From the NCBI GenBank assembly GCA_028687525.1, contig JAQTZX010000034.1:1-9862 (forward strand): a stretch of DNA of 9,862 nt, read 5' to 3'. This DNA is from Candidatus Omnitrophota bacterium (GTDB lineage Bacteria > Omnitrophota > Gorgyraeia > Gygaellales > Profunditerraquicolaceae). Shown one piece after another: positions 1 to 7,046 of the stretch (positions are counted from its first letter, which is position 1; every line of letters begins with the position of its first letter). The notes below the pieces were generated by a model. The model was not told the DNA's origin. It ran no database searches and saw only the letters and a list, made by a program, of their open reading frames with translations. The position numbers were made by a program, and so were the translations under genes.

Positions 1-114
1 GATTGGATTAATAATTACCCCAGAAAGATACTGGGATACAAAACGGCCAATGAAATGGCGCAAGAGTGCTTACAAGGCAACAGTGGTCTAAAGCTGAAAA
101 AATTCGCACTATGA
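1..114 (+). CDS. IS30-family transposase, C-terminal fragment
   Basis: Frame 1 is open from the window edge to a TGA at 112-114 and gives 37 residues. They include NNYPRKILGYKTANEM, which matches the C-terminal signature of IS30-family DDE transposases (consensus close to NNRPRKxLGYxTPxE). The DDE catalytic core would lie upstream, outside the window, so intactness cannot be judged. In IS30 elements the right terminal inverted repeat lies at or just after the transposase stop, so the element probably ends within about 20 bases of position 114. The AT-rich composition differs from the GC-richer genes downstream, as expected for an insertion. The family call rests on one motif but is fairly distinctive. 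Confidence 0.75.
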   Translation, partial: DWINNYPRKILGYKTANEMAQECLQGNSGLKLKKFAL

Positions 115-173
115 GTTACAACGCGCGATCCCGCGGAGAAGGTTTTATTCCGAATGTATGCTTACATTATTTG

Positions 174-182
174 TGGTATAAT
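174..182 (+). promoter_or_regulatory. Candidate extended -10 promoter for the GT9 operon
   Basis: TATAAT at 177-182 is a perfect -10 hexamer. It is directly preceded by TGG (174-176), the TGn extension of an extended -10 promoter. No good -35 hexamer is visible at the usual distance, which such promoters tolerate. Transcription would start near 189 and give a leader of about 125 nt containing two hairpins before the glycosyltransferase start. It could instead belong to the tail of the adjacent IS30 element. Confidence 0.45.
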
Positions 183-215
183 AAAAAATCGTGCTGTAAT
201 CTCCTTAGCAGAATT

Positions 216-233
216 CCCGGTCTTCAGGCCGGG
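216..233 (+). repeat. Leader hairpin 1 (copy of a 17-nt direct repeat)
   Basis: CCCGG (216-220) pairs with CCGGG (229-233) around an 8-nt loop. The segment 218-234 matches 279-295 at 15 of 17 positions, so hairpins 1 and 2 are related copies. No U-tract follows, so it is not a normal intrinsic terminator. The shape, a GC stem with CTTCAGG in the loop followed by GGGGATG, recalls hairpins at the ends of IS200/IS605 elements, but no transposase or TnpB gene is present. Confidence 0.45.
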
Positions 234-278
234 GATGGGAATTTGCGGAAGGTGTTTCTTGTTTCGGGTGGGGAGCAT

Positions 279-299
279 CGGCCTTTAGGCCGGGGTTTT
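279..299 (+). repeat. Leader hairpin 2, terminator-like
   Basis: CGGCC (279-283) and GGCCG (288-292) form a 5-bp stem with a TTTA tetraloop, followed by GGG and TTTT. It ends 13 nt before the ATG of the glycosyltransferase gene, where a Shine-Dalgarno sequence would be expected but none is seen. It could be a weak terminator of upstream transcription, an attenuator of the operon, or a leftover mobile-element end. It is a near copy of hairpin 1. Confidence 0.45.
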
Positions 300-312
300 C
301 ACTCTGAATATC

Positions 313-1518
313 ATGGATATTGCCCTGGAAAGGAAGCTGGATTTTTGGCTGGGAATTCCCCTATGCGCTCTGGTGAGTTGTTTTGCCTGCTGCCGCGCAT
401 TCATCAGCAGGGGGAAAAACCGGAGTATCAAAAAGGTTTTTTTTATCAAACTGTCGGAACTGGGAGCGATTATTTTGTCGTATCCCCTTCTAAAAGCGGT
501 AAAGACCGATTTCCCTTCCGCGGAGTTATTTTTTGTCACCTTCCGTAAAAATAAAGGCGTGTTTAAATTTCTCGGCGGGATCATTCCCGAGAATAATGTT
601 TTATATATAAGGGATGATTCATTGTTTTTATTCCTTACGGACACGGTAAAGGCCCTGTATACTTTACGGAAGAAAGGCATGGACGCGGCTTTTGACCTTG
701 AATTTTTCTCCCGTTTTTCGGCGATCTTTTCGTATTTTTCCGGCGCCTGGAAGAGGGCGGGATTTCACGCCTACGCGTTTGAAGGGCTGTACCGGGGGGG
801 ATTCCTGACTCATAAGATACAATACAATCCGTTGCTGCATGTTGCCAAAAACTATCTTGTTTTCAGGCAGGCGATCCGGGAAAACAGAAAGGACACTCCG
901 GAACTGAAGGAAAATATCGAAGACGGGGAAATTGTTTTTCCGGCGTACCTTCCGGACAAGAAGATCGGGGAAAAAATCGCGGCTAAGCTGATTGATGCCG
1001 GCGGGTGTGTCGGCCCGGGGAAACGGATATTCCTGATTAATCCCGGCGAGGGTGTTTTACCCCTGCGTGAGTGGCCGCTCGGCCATTTTATCGAGTTGTG
1101 CAGGTTGATCCTTGAGGTTCAGGATACCCGGATTGTGGTTATCGGGACTCAAGGCGCCCTTGCGAAGACCCGCGTGCTCCTGGCCGCTCTTGCCGATAAG
1201 CGGTGCGTAAGCCTGGTCGGCAAAACCGGGCTGGATGAACTTCTGGAATTGTTTAGCTGCGCAGAGGCCCTTATTTCCAATGACTGCGGTCTGGCGCACC
1301 TGGCAATGCTGACACCGGTAAAAAAGTTTATCTTTTTCGGTCCGGAAAGTCCGCAGGTGTTCGGTCCGTACGGAGGCAATAACCGGATTTTCTATTCGGG
1401 GAAACCCTGTTCGCCGTGTTTATCGGTGTTTAACCACCGGAGTTCGTCGTGCGGAGACAATGTGTGTTTAAAGTCCGTGCTTCCGCACCAGGTATATGCC
1501 GCAGTGAGGGACTCCTGA
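313..1518 (+). CDS. Glycosyltransferase family 9 (LPS heptosyltransferase-like)
   Basis: This 401-residue protein probably transfers a heptose or related sugar from an activated donor to a cell-envelope acceptor at the cytoplasmic face. The N-terminal Rossmann half starts around residues 39-60 (KKVFFIKLSELGAIILSYP), a typical GT9 opening. The second half starts at about residue 239 (FLINPGEG) and contains the family motif SNDCGLAHLA (322-331) followed by FFGPESPQVFGPYG (341-353). Four cysteines near the C-terminus (366, 369, 380, 385) follow the pattern C-x2-C...C-x4-C seen in many GT9 proteins. The hydrophobic lead (FWLGIPLCALVSC, 11-23) may dock the enzyme to the membrane. Start: ATG 313 keeps this lead, but no Shine-Dalgarno is visible and the frame is closed by a stop at 286. 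The next gene begins 14 nt after the stop, so the two are probably co-transcribed. The acceptor is unknown. Confidence 0.85.
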   Translation: MDIALERKLDFWLGIPLCALVSCFACCRAFISRGKNRSIKKVFFIKLSELGAIILSYPLLKAVKTDFPSAELFFVTFRKNKGVFKFLGGIIPENNVLYIRDDSLFLFLTDTVKALYTLRKKGMDAAFDLEFFSRFSAIFSYFSGAWKRAGFHAYAFEGLYRGGFLTHKIQYNPLLHVAKNYLVFRQAIRENRKDTPELKENIEDGEIVFPAYLPDKKIGEKIAAKLIDAGGCVGPGKRIFLINPGEGVLPLREWPLGHFIELCRLILEVQDTRIVVIGTQGALAKTRVLLAALADKRCVSLVGKTGLDELLELFSCAEALISNDCGLAHLAMLTPVKKFIFFGPESPQVFGPYGGNNRIFYSGKPCSPCLSVFNHRSSSCGDNVCLKSVLPHQVYAAVRDS

Positions 1519-1532
1519 ACGATGATCTTTCC

Positions 1533-3269
1533 ATGAATACAGTATATGCGGGTATAAAACGTAATCCCGGAAGCGCCTGGTTTTTGTCGGGAATACTATG
1601 TTTGACGGCGCTGGTGTATTCCGGTTCACTGGGAAATCAATTCGTGTGGGACGACCACTGGGTGATTGTGGAGAATGATTTTGTCAAATCCGCCCGGAAT
1701 CTGCCGTTGCTTTTTACCAGACAGTATCTGACCAGTCCTCGGGAGGTGAATTCGGTCCGGATAAAAAGCATAGGCTCCGGCGAGTTCAGCTATCGTCCCC
1801 TGGTAACGGCGACGTATTTTATCGATTATCGTATCTGGAAGCTCAACCCGCTGGGTTTTCACCTTACTAATCTTTTCCTGCATCTTGCCAATATACTGCT
1901 TTTTTATTTTTTGGCGCTTGGGATATCCGAAGATGAAAAGTCCGCTCTTTTGTCTGCCGCGCTGTTTTCTCTGCATCCTGCTAACGCGGAAGCGGTGAGC
2001 GTGGTTACCCACCGGGAAGACCTGCTGGCGTTTTTCTTTTTCGTGTGCGCCTTTCTTTTATTCCTGCGCGCGCAAAAAGTGACCGGAAAAAAACGGGTGC
2101 GCCGGAAAGCGGCTTCTGTGTGCTGCTTTCTGCTGGCGTTGTTTTCAAAAGAGATGGCCGTTACCCTGCCCGCGGTATTAATGGTATATGATTATTTCTT
2201 TACTTTTAAGCTGGATTTCAGGGATTTCCTTCGGCGGTGGCGGGATCGTTATTCCGGATATATTATTGCCGCTTTGTGTTATTTGGTAATCTGGGGAGTT
2301 ATTTTCCGGAATACGGCCTCCGGTGACCCCGCCGGATTACGGTTCCCCGTATCGGCTGCGGTGGTGTTCCTGTCTTTCTCCCGCGCGGTATACTGGTTAT
2401 TCTTCCCCCCGGCTATTCATCCTACCTTACGGGGGGATGATATCCTCCTGTTTTTGCGTACGGGGATCCCGGGGTTGGTATTTTCGGTTGTGCTGGGCGC
2501 CGTTTGCCTTGCCGGGGCGTTTAAAGCGCGTAAAAGATCCCCGGTGATTTCTTTTTCGATAATCTATTTTTTTATTGCTCTGCTTCCTGTTTTGAATTTT
2601 GTGCCCATGGTTAACGTGAGCGCGTCCCGGTTCCTCTATATTCCCATCGCCGGTTTCTGCCTGCTGATCCCGGCATTACTGCTGCGTATACCGGGAAATA
2701 TCCCGGCATACGTTTTTTTGTTTCTCCTCGCCGGGTACGCCGTTGTCACTCCGGTAAAAAATCTTGCCTGGAAAAACGACCTTTTTCTCGGCTTACGGCT
2801 TGTGGAGTCGTATCCCGAGAGCGCCGAGGCTCACGGGACGCTTGCGGCCGAATATCTTAAAGAAGGGCTTGCCGGTAAGGCGATATCCGAATACCGGAAA
2901 GCGATATCCCTGAATCCGTATCTTGACCGTTATTATAACGGTTTGGGTTTGAGTTATTACCGGAAGGGGGATTTTGATGCCGCCATCGAAGAGTATAAGA
3001 AAGCCTCCGGGTTAAGTCCTTCTTCACCGGGTTTTCTCATAAATCTTGCCCTGGCATATAAAGAAAAGGGTTCGTACCGGCAAGCCGTTGTGTGTCTGGA
3101 ATCCGCGCTGCGTATCAATCCCCGGCTTACGCTGGCATTGGACAATCTCGCCGTTATATATAATGAAATCGGCGATGTTGAAACGGCGCGGAGATTATGG
3201 GAGAAGTCGTTGGAGATATATCCCGCCGGCCAAAATGCGCTGACCGCGTTGCGCGCTTTAGGAAAATGA
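1533..3269 (+). CDS. TMTC-like GT-C membrane glycosyltransferase with C-terminal TPRs
   Basis: The 578-residue protein has a hydrophobic N-terminal part (about residues 15-410) with roughly ten membrane helices and a soluble tail of four tetratricopeptide repeats (about 431-464, 465-498, 499-532, 533-566). Conserved TMTC/GT-C features are visible: the acidic pair in FVWDD (residues 40-41) in the first extracytoplasmic loop, the YRPLVTATYFIDYRIW block (88-102), HPANAEAVSVVTHREDLLA (148-166), FSKEMAVTLP (204-213) and SRFLYIPIAGFCLL (365-378). Such enzymes use a polyprenyl-linked sugar, and the TPRs usually bind the protein acceptor, so protein O-glycosylation outside the cytoplasm is a reasonable inference. 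Start: ATG 1533 is preferred over an in-frame ATG at 1449, because the earlier one lies inside the GT9 gene and adds 28 non-hydrophobic residues. No clear Shine-Dalgarno is present, so translational coupling to the GT9 gene is likely. The substrate is not predictable. Confidence 0.8.
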   Translation: MNTVYAGIKRNPGSAWFLSGILCLTALVYSGSLGNQFVWDDHWVIVENDFVKSARNLPLLFTRQYLTSPREVNSVRIKSIGSGEFSYRPLVTATYFIDYRIWKLNPLGFHLTNLFLHLANILLFYFLALGISEDEKSALLSAALFSLHPANAEAVSVVTHREDLLAFFFFVCAFLLFLRAQKVTGKKRVRRKAASVCCFLLALFSKEMAVTLPAVLMVYDYFFTFKLDFRDFLRRWRDRYSGYIIAALCYLVIWGVIFRNTASGDPAGLRFPVSAAVVFLSFSRAVYWLFFPPAIHPTLRGDDILLFLRTGIPGLVFSVVLGAVCLAGAFKARKRSPVISFSIIYFFIALLPVLNFVPMVNVSASRFLYIPIAGFCLLIPALLLRIPGNIPAYVFLFLLAGYAVVTPVKNLAWKNDLFLGLRLVESYPESAEAHGTLAAEYLKEGLAGKAISEYRKAISLNPYLDRYYNGLGLSYYRKGDFDAAIEEYKKASGLSPSSPGFLINLALAYKEKGSYRQAVVCLESALRINPRLTLALDNLAVIYNEIGDVETARRLWEKSLEIYPAGQNALTALRALGK

Positions 3270-3322
3270 AAGTGGCGTGAAGAACCTTTGTTCGATTGTC
3301 CCTGGATTTCCGGATAAAAGCG

Positions 3323-3337
3323 GTTTATACGATAAAC
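3323..3337. repeat. Short inverted repeat upstream of the TpsB promoter
   Basis: GTTTAT and ATAAAC form a perfect 6-bp inverted repeat around ACG, centred about 25 bp upstream of the candidate -35 element at 3354. It could be an operator for a dimeric regulator. A 6-bp AT-rich match can easily occur by chance, so it is only a candidate. Confidence 0.2.
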
Positions 3338-3353
3338 TTCGGGAAACTTTTGA

Positions 3354-3381
3354 TTGCTTTGTTATATAATTTTACTATAAT
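3354..3381 (+). promoter_or_regulatory. Candidate sigma-70 promoter for the TpsB-like gene
   Basis: TTGCTT (3354-3359) and TATAAT (3376-3381) are separated by 16 bp, giving a start near 3388 and a leader of about 40 nt. A second TATAAT lies at 3365-3370 and could serve as an alternative -10, but it lacks a good -35. The surrounding DNA is strongly AT-rich compared with the flanking genes, as expected for a promoter in an otherwise moderate-GC genome. Confidence 0.6.
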
Positions 3382-3417
3382 AGTGGGTATATTAATAATA
3401 AATGAGAATTGATAAAA

Positions 3418-3423
3418 AGGAGG
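3418..3423 (+). promoter_or_regulatory. Shine-Dalgarno AGGAGG of the TpsB-like gene
   Basis: A perfect AGGAGG sits 6 nt before ATG 3430. It fixes the start there rather than at the in-frame TTG at 3409, which would lie upstream of the ribosome binding site and add seven charged residues to the signal peptide. Confidence 0.85.
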
Positions 3424-3429
3424 CAGGAA

Positions 3430-5211
3430 ATGAGTAAATGGGGAAGATTGTTGCTTTTAATGGTGTTCTCCTTGGTAATTATGCGGATTCCCGTTTTTGC
3501 GGAAGGCCCCGGGGAGGATGAAAGCGCTTCTTTCGATCAGATCGAATCTATGCTTGCCCGGCAGAAAGTAAAGGCCGAGGTTTTTCCGGTTGAGATTACC
3601 ATGAAGGCTAAGATGGAAGAGGAAAAACCGAAACCCGAACTTCCCACGGAGGCGGTTTTTATTAAGCAGGTCGATGTAATGGGAGCAACCGTATTGTCCA
3701 AGAAAGAAATCAATGAGATTATCATGGAATTCCGCAATAAAGAACTCACCGGTAAGGATATGCAGAGGTGCGCCGATCAGATAACCGATATCTATGCGCT
3801 TAAAGGGTTTCTGACTTCATACGCCTATGTGGATCTTTCGGGCCTGAACCAGGGGGTTCTTGTGATAAAGGCTTTTGAAGGCAAGGTGGGAGAGGTTAAA
3901 ATCGAAGGAAACCGTTATTTTTCAGATACGGTTTACAAGAAGAAGATCGGCCTGAAAAAAGGCGACGTTTTCAATTTTAAGTTATTGAAAAACAATGTCT
4001 TCCAAACCAATAGGCATTTCGACCGGAAAGTTACCCCTGACGTTGCGCTCTCGGAAACGCAGGGATTCACTGATATCACCATAAAGGCAAAAGAGAAACT
4101 CCCCGTGCATTATGTCATCGATCATGATAACTATGGTTCGGAATACATCTTGACCAAACGCTATAAGAACACCTTCATTTTTAATAATGTCACCGGTCAC
4201 GATGATTCCCTGAATCTCAAGGCCCAATTCTGCGAGGCAGATGCCCAGCGGTTATTCGACCTGGATTACTTTCTGCCGATCAATAATACTTGGAAATGGG
4301 AGTTGTATTATATGCCTTTTAAGAGGGAGAATTATTATTACAAGGATAACGAAGACAAAGATTTTCTGAAAAAGGCGTATAAATGGTATACTTATTTGTA
4401 CCAGACCGTGGTCAGCGAGCCGAACCGTGAATTCGTCATGAATTATGGTTTTGTCCAGAAATTCATCGAATGGTATACCGGGGAAGAATTGCGGAAGTAT
4501 GATAAATTCTGCGCGCTTTTGATCGGGTTTGATTATGTGAGAGTGGATGATTATGGTACTACGGTTATTTCCGAGGATCTGGAAAAAGGCATCCCGCGGA
4601 TGTGGGGAGCTAATACGGCTGAAGATTCCAATTGTTCCGTCAAGGGAGCCGGCGGAAAATATTGGAAGCAGAAGATAGCGGTTGCCCGCCGACAGAAATT
4701 ATTCTGGGATATCGATCTTTTAATGAAAGCTCAGGGGCAGTATTCCACACAGGCGTGTACCGGGGTAAATGTTTTCAGCATGGGCGGCTATATGGGTACG
4801 ATTGATAACCGCGGATATCCCCGGGCGCAGTTGCCCATGGATTCCGGATATTATCTCCTGGGAGGTTTTTCTCTTCCCGCTTATTTTATCCCCAAGAACA
4901 CAAAACTTCCTCTTGTTCATACCGATGTATATAAGAATCTTAAATTCTTGACCTATGTTGAATATGCAAAGGGTTATAAGAGAAGCCCTCAGTCGGCGGC
5001 GGATAAATCCGGATCTGTTGATCCGACACTCACCGGTCAGCAGGATGATGATAAGAGAAAAAGTCTTTCGTCCGTAGGTTGGGGATGGACCTTCGCAGTC
5101 CCGGAGCAGAATCTTTCCATGCGTTTTGACATGGCCTGGCCTTTGGACCATAAATTGCCTAAAGACGGCAGTCATTGCCATATGTGGTACAGGGTCACCA
5201 AGATATTTTAG
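3430..5211 (+). CDS. TpsB/ShlB/FhaC-like outer-membrane transporter (POTRA plus beta-barrel)
   Basis: The 593-residue protein starts with a signal peptide (about residues 1-24, ending VFA before EG). A charged linker follows, then two POTRA-like domains: residues 77-150 (FIKQVDVMGATVLSKKEI...GFLTSYAYV...GVLVIKAFEG) and 153-222 (VGEVKIEGNRYFSD...). A beta-barrel of about 370 residues rich in alternating aromatic strands ends in a terminal Phe, the usual signal for barrel insertion. Within it, IDNRGYP (458-464) matches the (V)RGY motif of the TpsB/BamA superfamily loop that plugs the pore. Family members move one large TpsA exoprotein from periplasm to cell surface. No TpsA-like gene lies in the window, so the substrate is unknown and an orphan transporter or another Omp85 role is possible. 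It has its own promoter and terminator, so it is probably monocistronic. Confidence 0.8.
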   Translation: MSKWGRLLLLMVFSLVIMRIPVFAEGPGEDESASFDQIESMLARQKVKAEVFPVEITMKAKMEEEKPKPELPTEAVFIKQVDVMGATVLSKKEINEIIMEFRNKELTGKDMQRCADQITDIYALKGFLTSYAYVDLSGLNQGVLVIKAFEGKVGEVKIEGNRYFSDTVYKKKIGLKKGDVFNFKLLKNNVFQTNRHFDRKVTPDVALSETQGFTDITIKAKEKLPVHYVIDHDNYGSEYILTKRYKNTFIFNNVTGHDDSLNLKAQFCEADAQRLFDLDYFLPINNTWKWELYYMPFKRENYYYKDNEDKDFLKKAYKWYTYLYQTVVSEPNREFVMNYGFVQKFIEWYTGEELRKYDKFCALLIGFDYVRVDDYGTTVISEDLEKGIPRMWGANTAEDSNCSVKGAGGKYWKQKIAVARRQKLFWDIDLLMKAQGQYSTQACTGVNVFSMGGYMGTIDNRGYPRAQLPMDSGYYLLGGFSLPAYFIPKNTKLPLVHTDVYKNLKFLTYVEYAKGYKRSPQSAADKSGSVDPTLTGQQDDDKRKSLSSVGWGWTFAVPEQNLSMRFDMAWPLDHKLPKDGSHCHMWYRVTKIF

Positions 5212-5241
5212 CAGGCCTGATCCGGGTTTTTTGCGGAATTG

Positions 5242-5286
5242 AAAACCTGTCTCTGCCACAATCGCACCGGCAGGGACAGGTTTTTT
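5242..5286 (+). terminator. Strong intrinsic terminator after the TpsB-like gene
   Basis: The arm at 5242-5257 pairs with 5269-5284 to give a 16-bp stem with a single G-T wobble (5252/5274) and an 11-nt loop, followed by T through 5286. It lies 30 nt after the TpsB stop. It also contains the TTG at 5239 only at its left edge, so an N-terminal extension of the next gene from that TTG would read through the terminator and is rejected. Confidence 0.92.
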
Positions 5287-5331
5287 CATAAATTGTCGTT
5301 TAATTATTCCTTTAACGAGAAAGAAGGGGAT

Positions 5332-6531
5332 ATGAGAGACCGTGTTAATAGGAAAGAGTTGGTTTTTATCTTTGGCGTTTTCGCTTATATTGCGGGCACG
5401 GGCATGAATGCTTTTGCCATTGATATTGCCGAAGAACAGATCCGGTATATGGAAAGCGTGGAACAGCCTCTGCAGGACCTGGAAGATATCGAGGATGTAA
5501 CGTTTGATGAAGTGCCCAGTGAAGACGAAATGCGGCAGATCCTGGGTGAAACCAAAGCTCCTCCGGCGGCAAAAAAAAGAGAAGCCCGGCAGAAAAAGCC
5601 CGTACAGGTAAAAAAGCGGGAGGCGGCGCCGGTTCCCGCGGAAAAGGAACCCGCACAGATAGTACAGGCGCCTGAACTGCCGGTCCAAGCCCCGCCGGTT
5701 AAAAAAGAAGCGGCAAAACCGGTTTCTGTTCAAGCTGAAGTTTCGCGAGAGTCTGTGGTCAAGAAAAAGGTTCCCAAAGAAGAACCGGCCGGTAAAGCGT
5801 CTATCCCGGAAGAACCCGGGAAAAAAGAAGCCGTGCAGACAGTCATGGCGGACAAAGAATCCGTCCCCCTTGCGGTTAAACAGGAAGTGAAAAAGCCCTC
5901 TCCCGTTAAGGTTGGAGTGCCGCAGGCGCCTGTTGTCAAGAAGGAGGTCTTGAAAAAAGAACCGGCGAAGAAGGGATCTGTTCAGAAAGCGCCGGAGAAA
6001 AAAGAAGCCGTGCAGACAGTCATGGCGGACAAAGAATCTGCCCAGCCTCCGGTTAAGCAGGAAGTGGAAAAGCCCGCTTCCGTCAAGATTGGGGTGCCGC
6101 AGGCGCCTGTTGTCAAGAAGGAGGTCTTGAAAAAAGAACCGGCGAAGAAGGAGCCTGTTCAGAAAGCGCCGGAGAAAAAAGAAACCGTGCAGATAGCCAA
6201 GGTGTCTCAAGAAGCGTCTTCGCAGAATACTTCCGCGGGTATGCCCGCGAAACGCAAGGCGGTTACCTTACAGGATTTGAAAAAAGGGCTTAACCTTACC
6301 GATAAACAGCTGAGCCGTATCCGTCCCATTATGCAGGAAAAGATCGATAAACGTAAGGAAATAATCAGAAAATACGCCGGCAAAGGTGAATCTGCCATGG
6401 ATGCTTTGAAGCAGGAGTTCCAGCTTTTTAGGAAGTATTACGATGATATGTACGAGCATATTCTAACCGAGGATCAGTGGCAGCAATATCAACAGATGCG
6501 TAAAGATTCCAGGGCCAAAATCGCGGATTGA
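5332..6531 (+). CDS. Secreted Lys/Pro/Glu-rich repeat protein with C-terminal Spy/CpxP-like LTxxQ domain
   Basis: This 399-residue protein is not a family I can name as a whole. A signal peptide or anchor spans residues 8-29 (ends NAFA). An acidic stretch follows (about 32-75, many Glu/Asp), then a long low-complexity region rich in Lys, Pro, Glu and Val (about 78-290) containing three 59-residue tandem repeats (105-163, 164-222, 223-281) and the start of a fourth. The C-terminal domain (about 311-399) is helical with two LTxxQ motifs, LTDKQ (322-326) and LTEDQ (378-382), the mark of the Spy/CpxP/ZraP family of periplasmic chaperones and sensors. The alternating basic/proline linker could span the periplasm, as in TonB. 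Start ATG 5332 follows an AAGAAGGGG ribosome site. The next gene, carrying a related domain, begins 5 nt after the stop. The role is probably periplasmic; the partner is unknown. Confidence 0.75.
   Translation: MRDRVNRKELVFIFGVFAYIAGTGMNAFAIDIAEEQIRYMESVEQPLQDLEDIEDVTFDEVPSEDEMRQILGETKAPPAAKKREARQKKPVQVKKREAAPVPAEKEPAQIVQAPELPVQAPPVKKEAAKPVSVQAEVSRESVVKKKVPKEEPAGKASIPEEPGKKEAVQTVMADKESVPLAVKQEVKKPSPVKVGVPQAPVVKKEVLKKEPAKKGSVQKAPEKKEAVQTVMADKESAQPPVKQEVEKPASVKIGVPQAPVVKKEVLKKEPAKKEPVQKAPEKKETVQIAKVSQEASSQNTSAGMPAKRKAVTLQDLKKGLNLTDKQLSRIRPIMQEKIDKRKEIIRKYAGKGESAMDALKQEFQLFRKYYDDMYEHILTEDQWQQYQQMRKDSRAKIAD
5644..6174 (+). repeat. Three 177-bp in-frame tandem repeats (59 residues each), plus a partial fourth
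   Basis: Units are 5644-5820, 5821-5997 and 5998-6174, with a partial fourth unit running to about 6200. Anchor words recur exactly 177 bp apart, for example GTGCAG at 5833, 6010 and 6187, and GTGCCG at 5917 and 6094. Units 2 and 3 differ at about 16 of 177 positions by eye and share identical blocks of 41 and about 58 nt. Unit 1 is much more diverged. The gradient suggests an old duplication with a recent one between units 2 and 3, in a region where length variation would be tolerated. Confidence 0.9.
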
Positions 6532-6536
6532 CCTGT

Positions 6537-6968
6537 ATGGGAAGAAAGAAATTCTTTGTTATTTTTCTCGGAGCAGTCGTTTTGTTCGCGGCCGGCGGCT
6601 ACGGCGCATACGAATTTTTCTTCAGAAAAAAAACCGCTGTCGTCCCTGAATTCATTCCCCGGTCCTCCTCCGCCGCAAGCCCGTCTCCCCGCCGCGATAA
6701 ACTGGTCATCGAACAGATTAAATCGGAGCTTAATCTTACCGAATATCAAATAAAACGTCTTCGTCCGATCATGAAAGAAGAGAGCCTGCGCAGGGACGCA
6801 CTGGTCAAAAAATACGCCGGTGGAGGGCAGGAAGGACAACCGGCGTTACAGGAGGAATTAAAACTTTTCCGGAAGTATTACGAAGATATGTATTCGCATA
6901 TTCTCAGCGACGCACAATTCGAGCAATACAAGAAATTGCGCGCCGCGCATTATTCCACTCAAGAGTAA
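6537..6968 (+). CDS. Membrane-anchored Spy/CpxP-like LTxxQ protein
   Basis: The 143-residue protein has a single N-terminal membrane segment (about residues 6-29) after a basic GRKK, then a short Ser/Pro linker (38-52) and one helical domain (about 54-137). The domain carries LTEYQ (67-71) and LSDAQ (123-127), the paired LTxxQ-type motifs of Spy/CpxP/CnrX-like periplasmic proteins. Over 71 ungapped residues it matches the C-terminal domain of the preceding gene at 36 positions, so the two are paralogous. No lipobox or cleavage site is clear, so it is probably anchored with the domain in the periplasm. ATG 6537 lies 5 nt after the previous stop, with no Shine-Dalgarno, indicating translational coupling. 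An in-frame TTG at 6528 is less likely. Single-anchor topology with one such domain resembles the metal sensor CnrX, but the metal ligands of CnrX cannot be confirmed here. Confidence 0.75.
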   Translation: MGRKKFFVIFLGAVVLFAAGGYGAYEFFFRKKTAVVPEFIPRSSSAASPSPRRDKLVIEQIKSELNLTEYQIKRLRPIMKEESLRRDALVKKYAGGGQEGQPALQEELKLFRKYYEDMYSHILSDAQFEQYKKLRAAHYSTQE

Positions 6969-6996
6969 AATGCGAAAGCGGAAATAAACTCGGTAG

Positions 6997-7024
6997 ACCG
7001 CCGACTAAAGCCGGCGGTTTTCTC
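6997..7024 (+). terminator. Intrinsic terminator after the LTxxQ operon
   Basis: ACCGCCG (6997-7003) pairs with CGGCGGT (7012-7018) around an 8-nt loop and is followed by TTTT then CTCT. It lies 28 nt after the stop of the small LTxxQ gene and 22 nt before the CDF gene. It probably ends the two-gene operon, though with so little room for a promoter it might also act as an attenuator for the CDF gene. Confidence 0.8.
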
Positions 7025-7046
7025 TAACAGGGTAAACCGGGGAGCA

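Noticed and set aside
66..548. Plus-strand open frame of 160 codons
   Set aside because: It overlaps the IS30 end, the leader hairpins and the GT9 gene in another frame, and its protein resembles nothing known.
1449..1532. Upstream in-frame ATG for the TMTC-like gene
   Set aside because: It lies inside the GT9 coding region and would place 28 polar residues before the first membrane helix. ATG 1533 fits better.
5239..5331. In-frame TTG start adding 31 residues to the LTxxQ repeat protein
   Set aside because: The extension would be encoded by the terminator hairpin. ATG 5332 has a ribosome site and is followed directly by a signal peptide.
4720..6210. Long minus-strand open frame of 496 codons rich in Phe, Leu and Arg
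   Set aside because: It lies antisense to the TpsB and repeat-protein genes. Its repeats are the reverse reading of Lys/Glu/Pro codons, and it has no recognisable domain or ribosome site.
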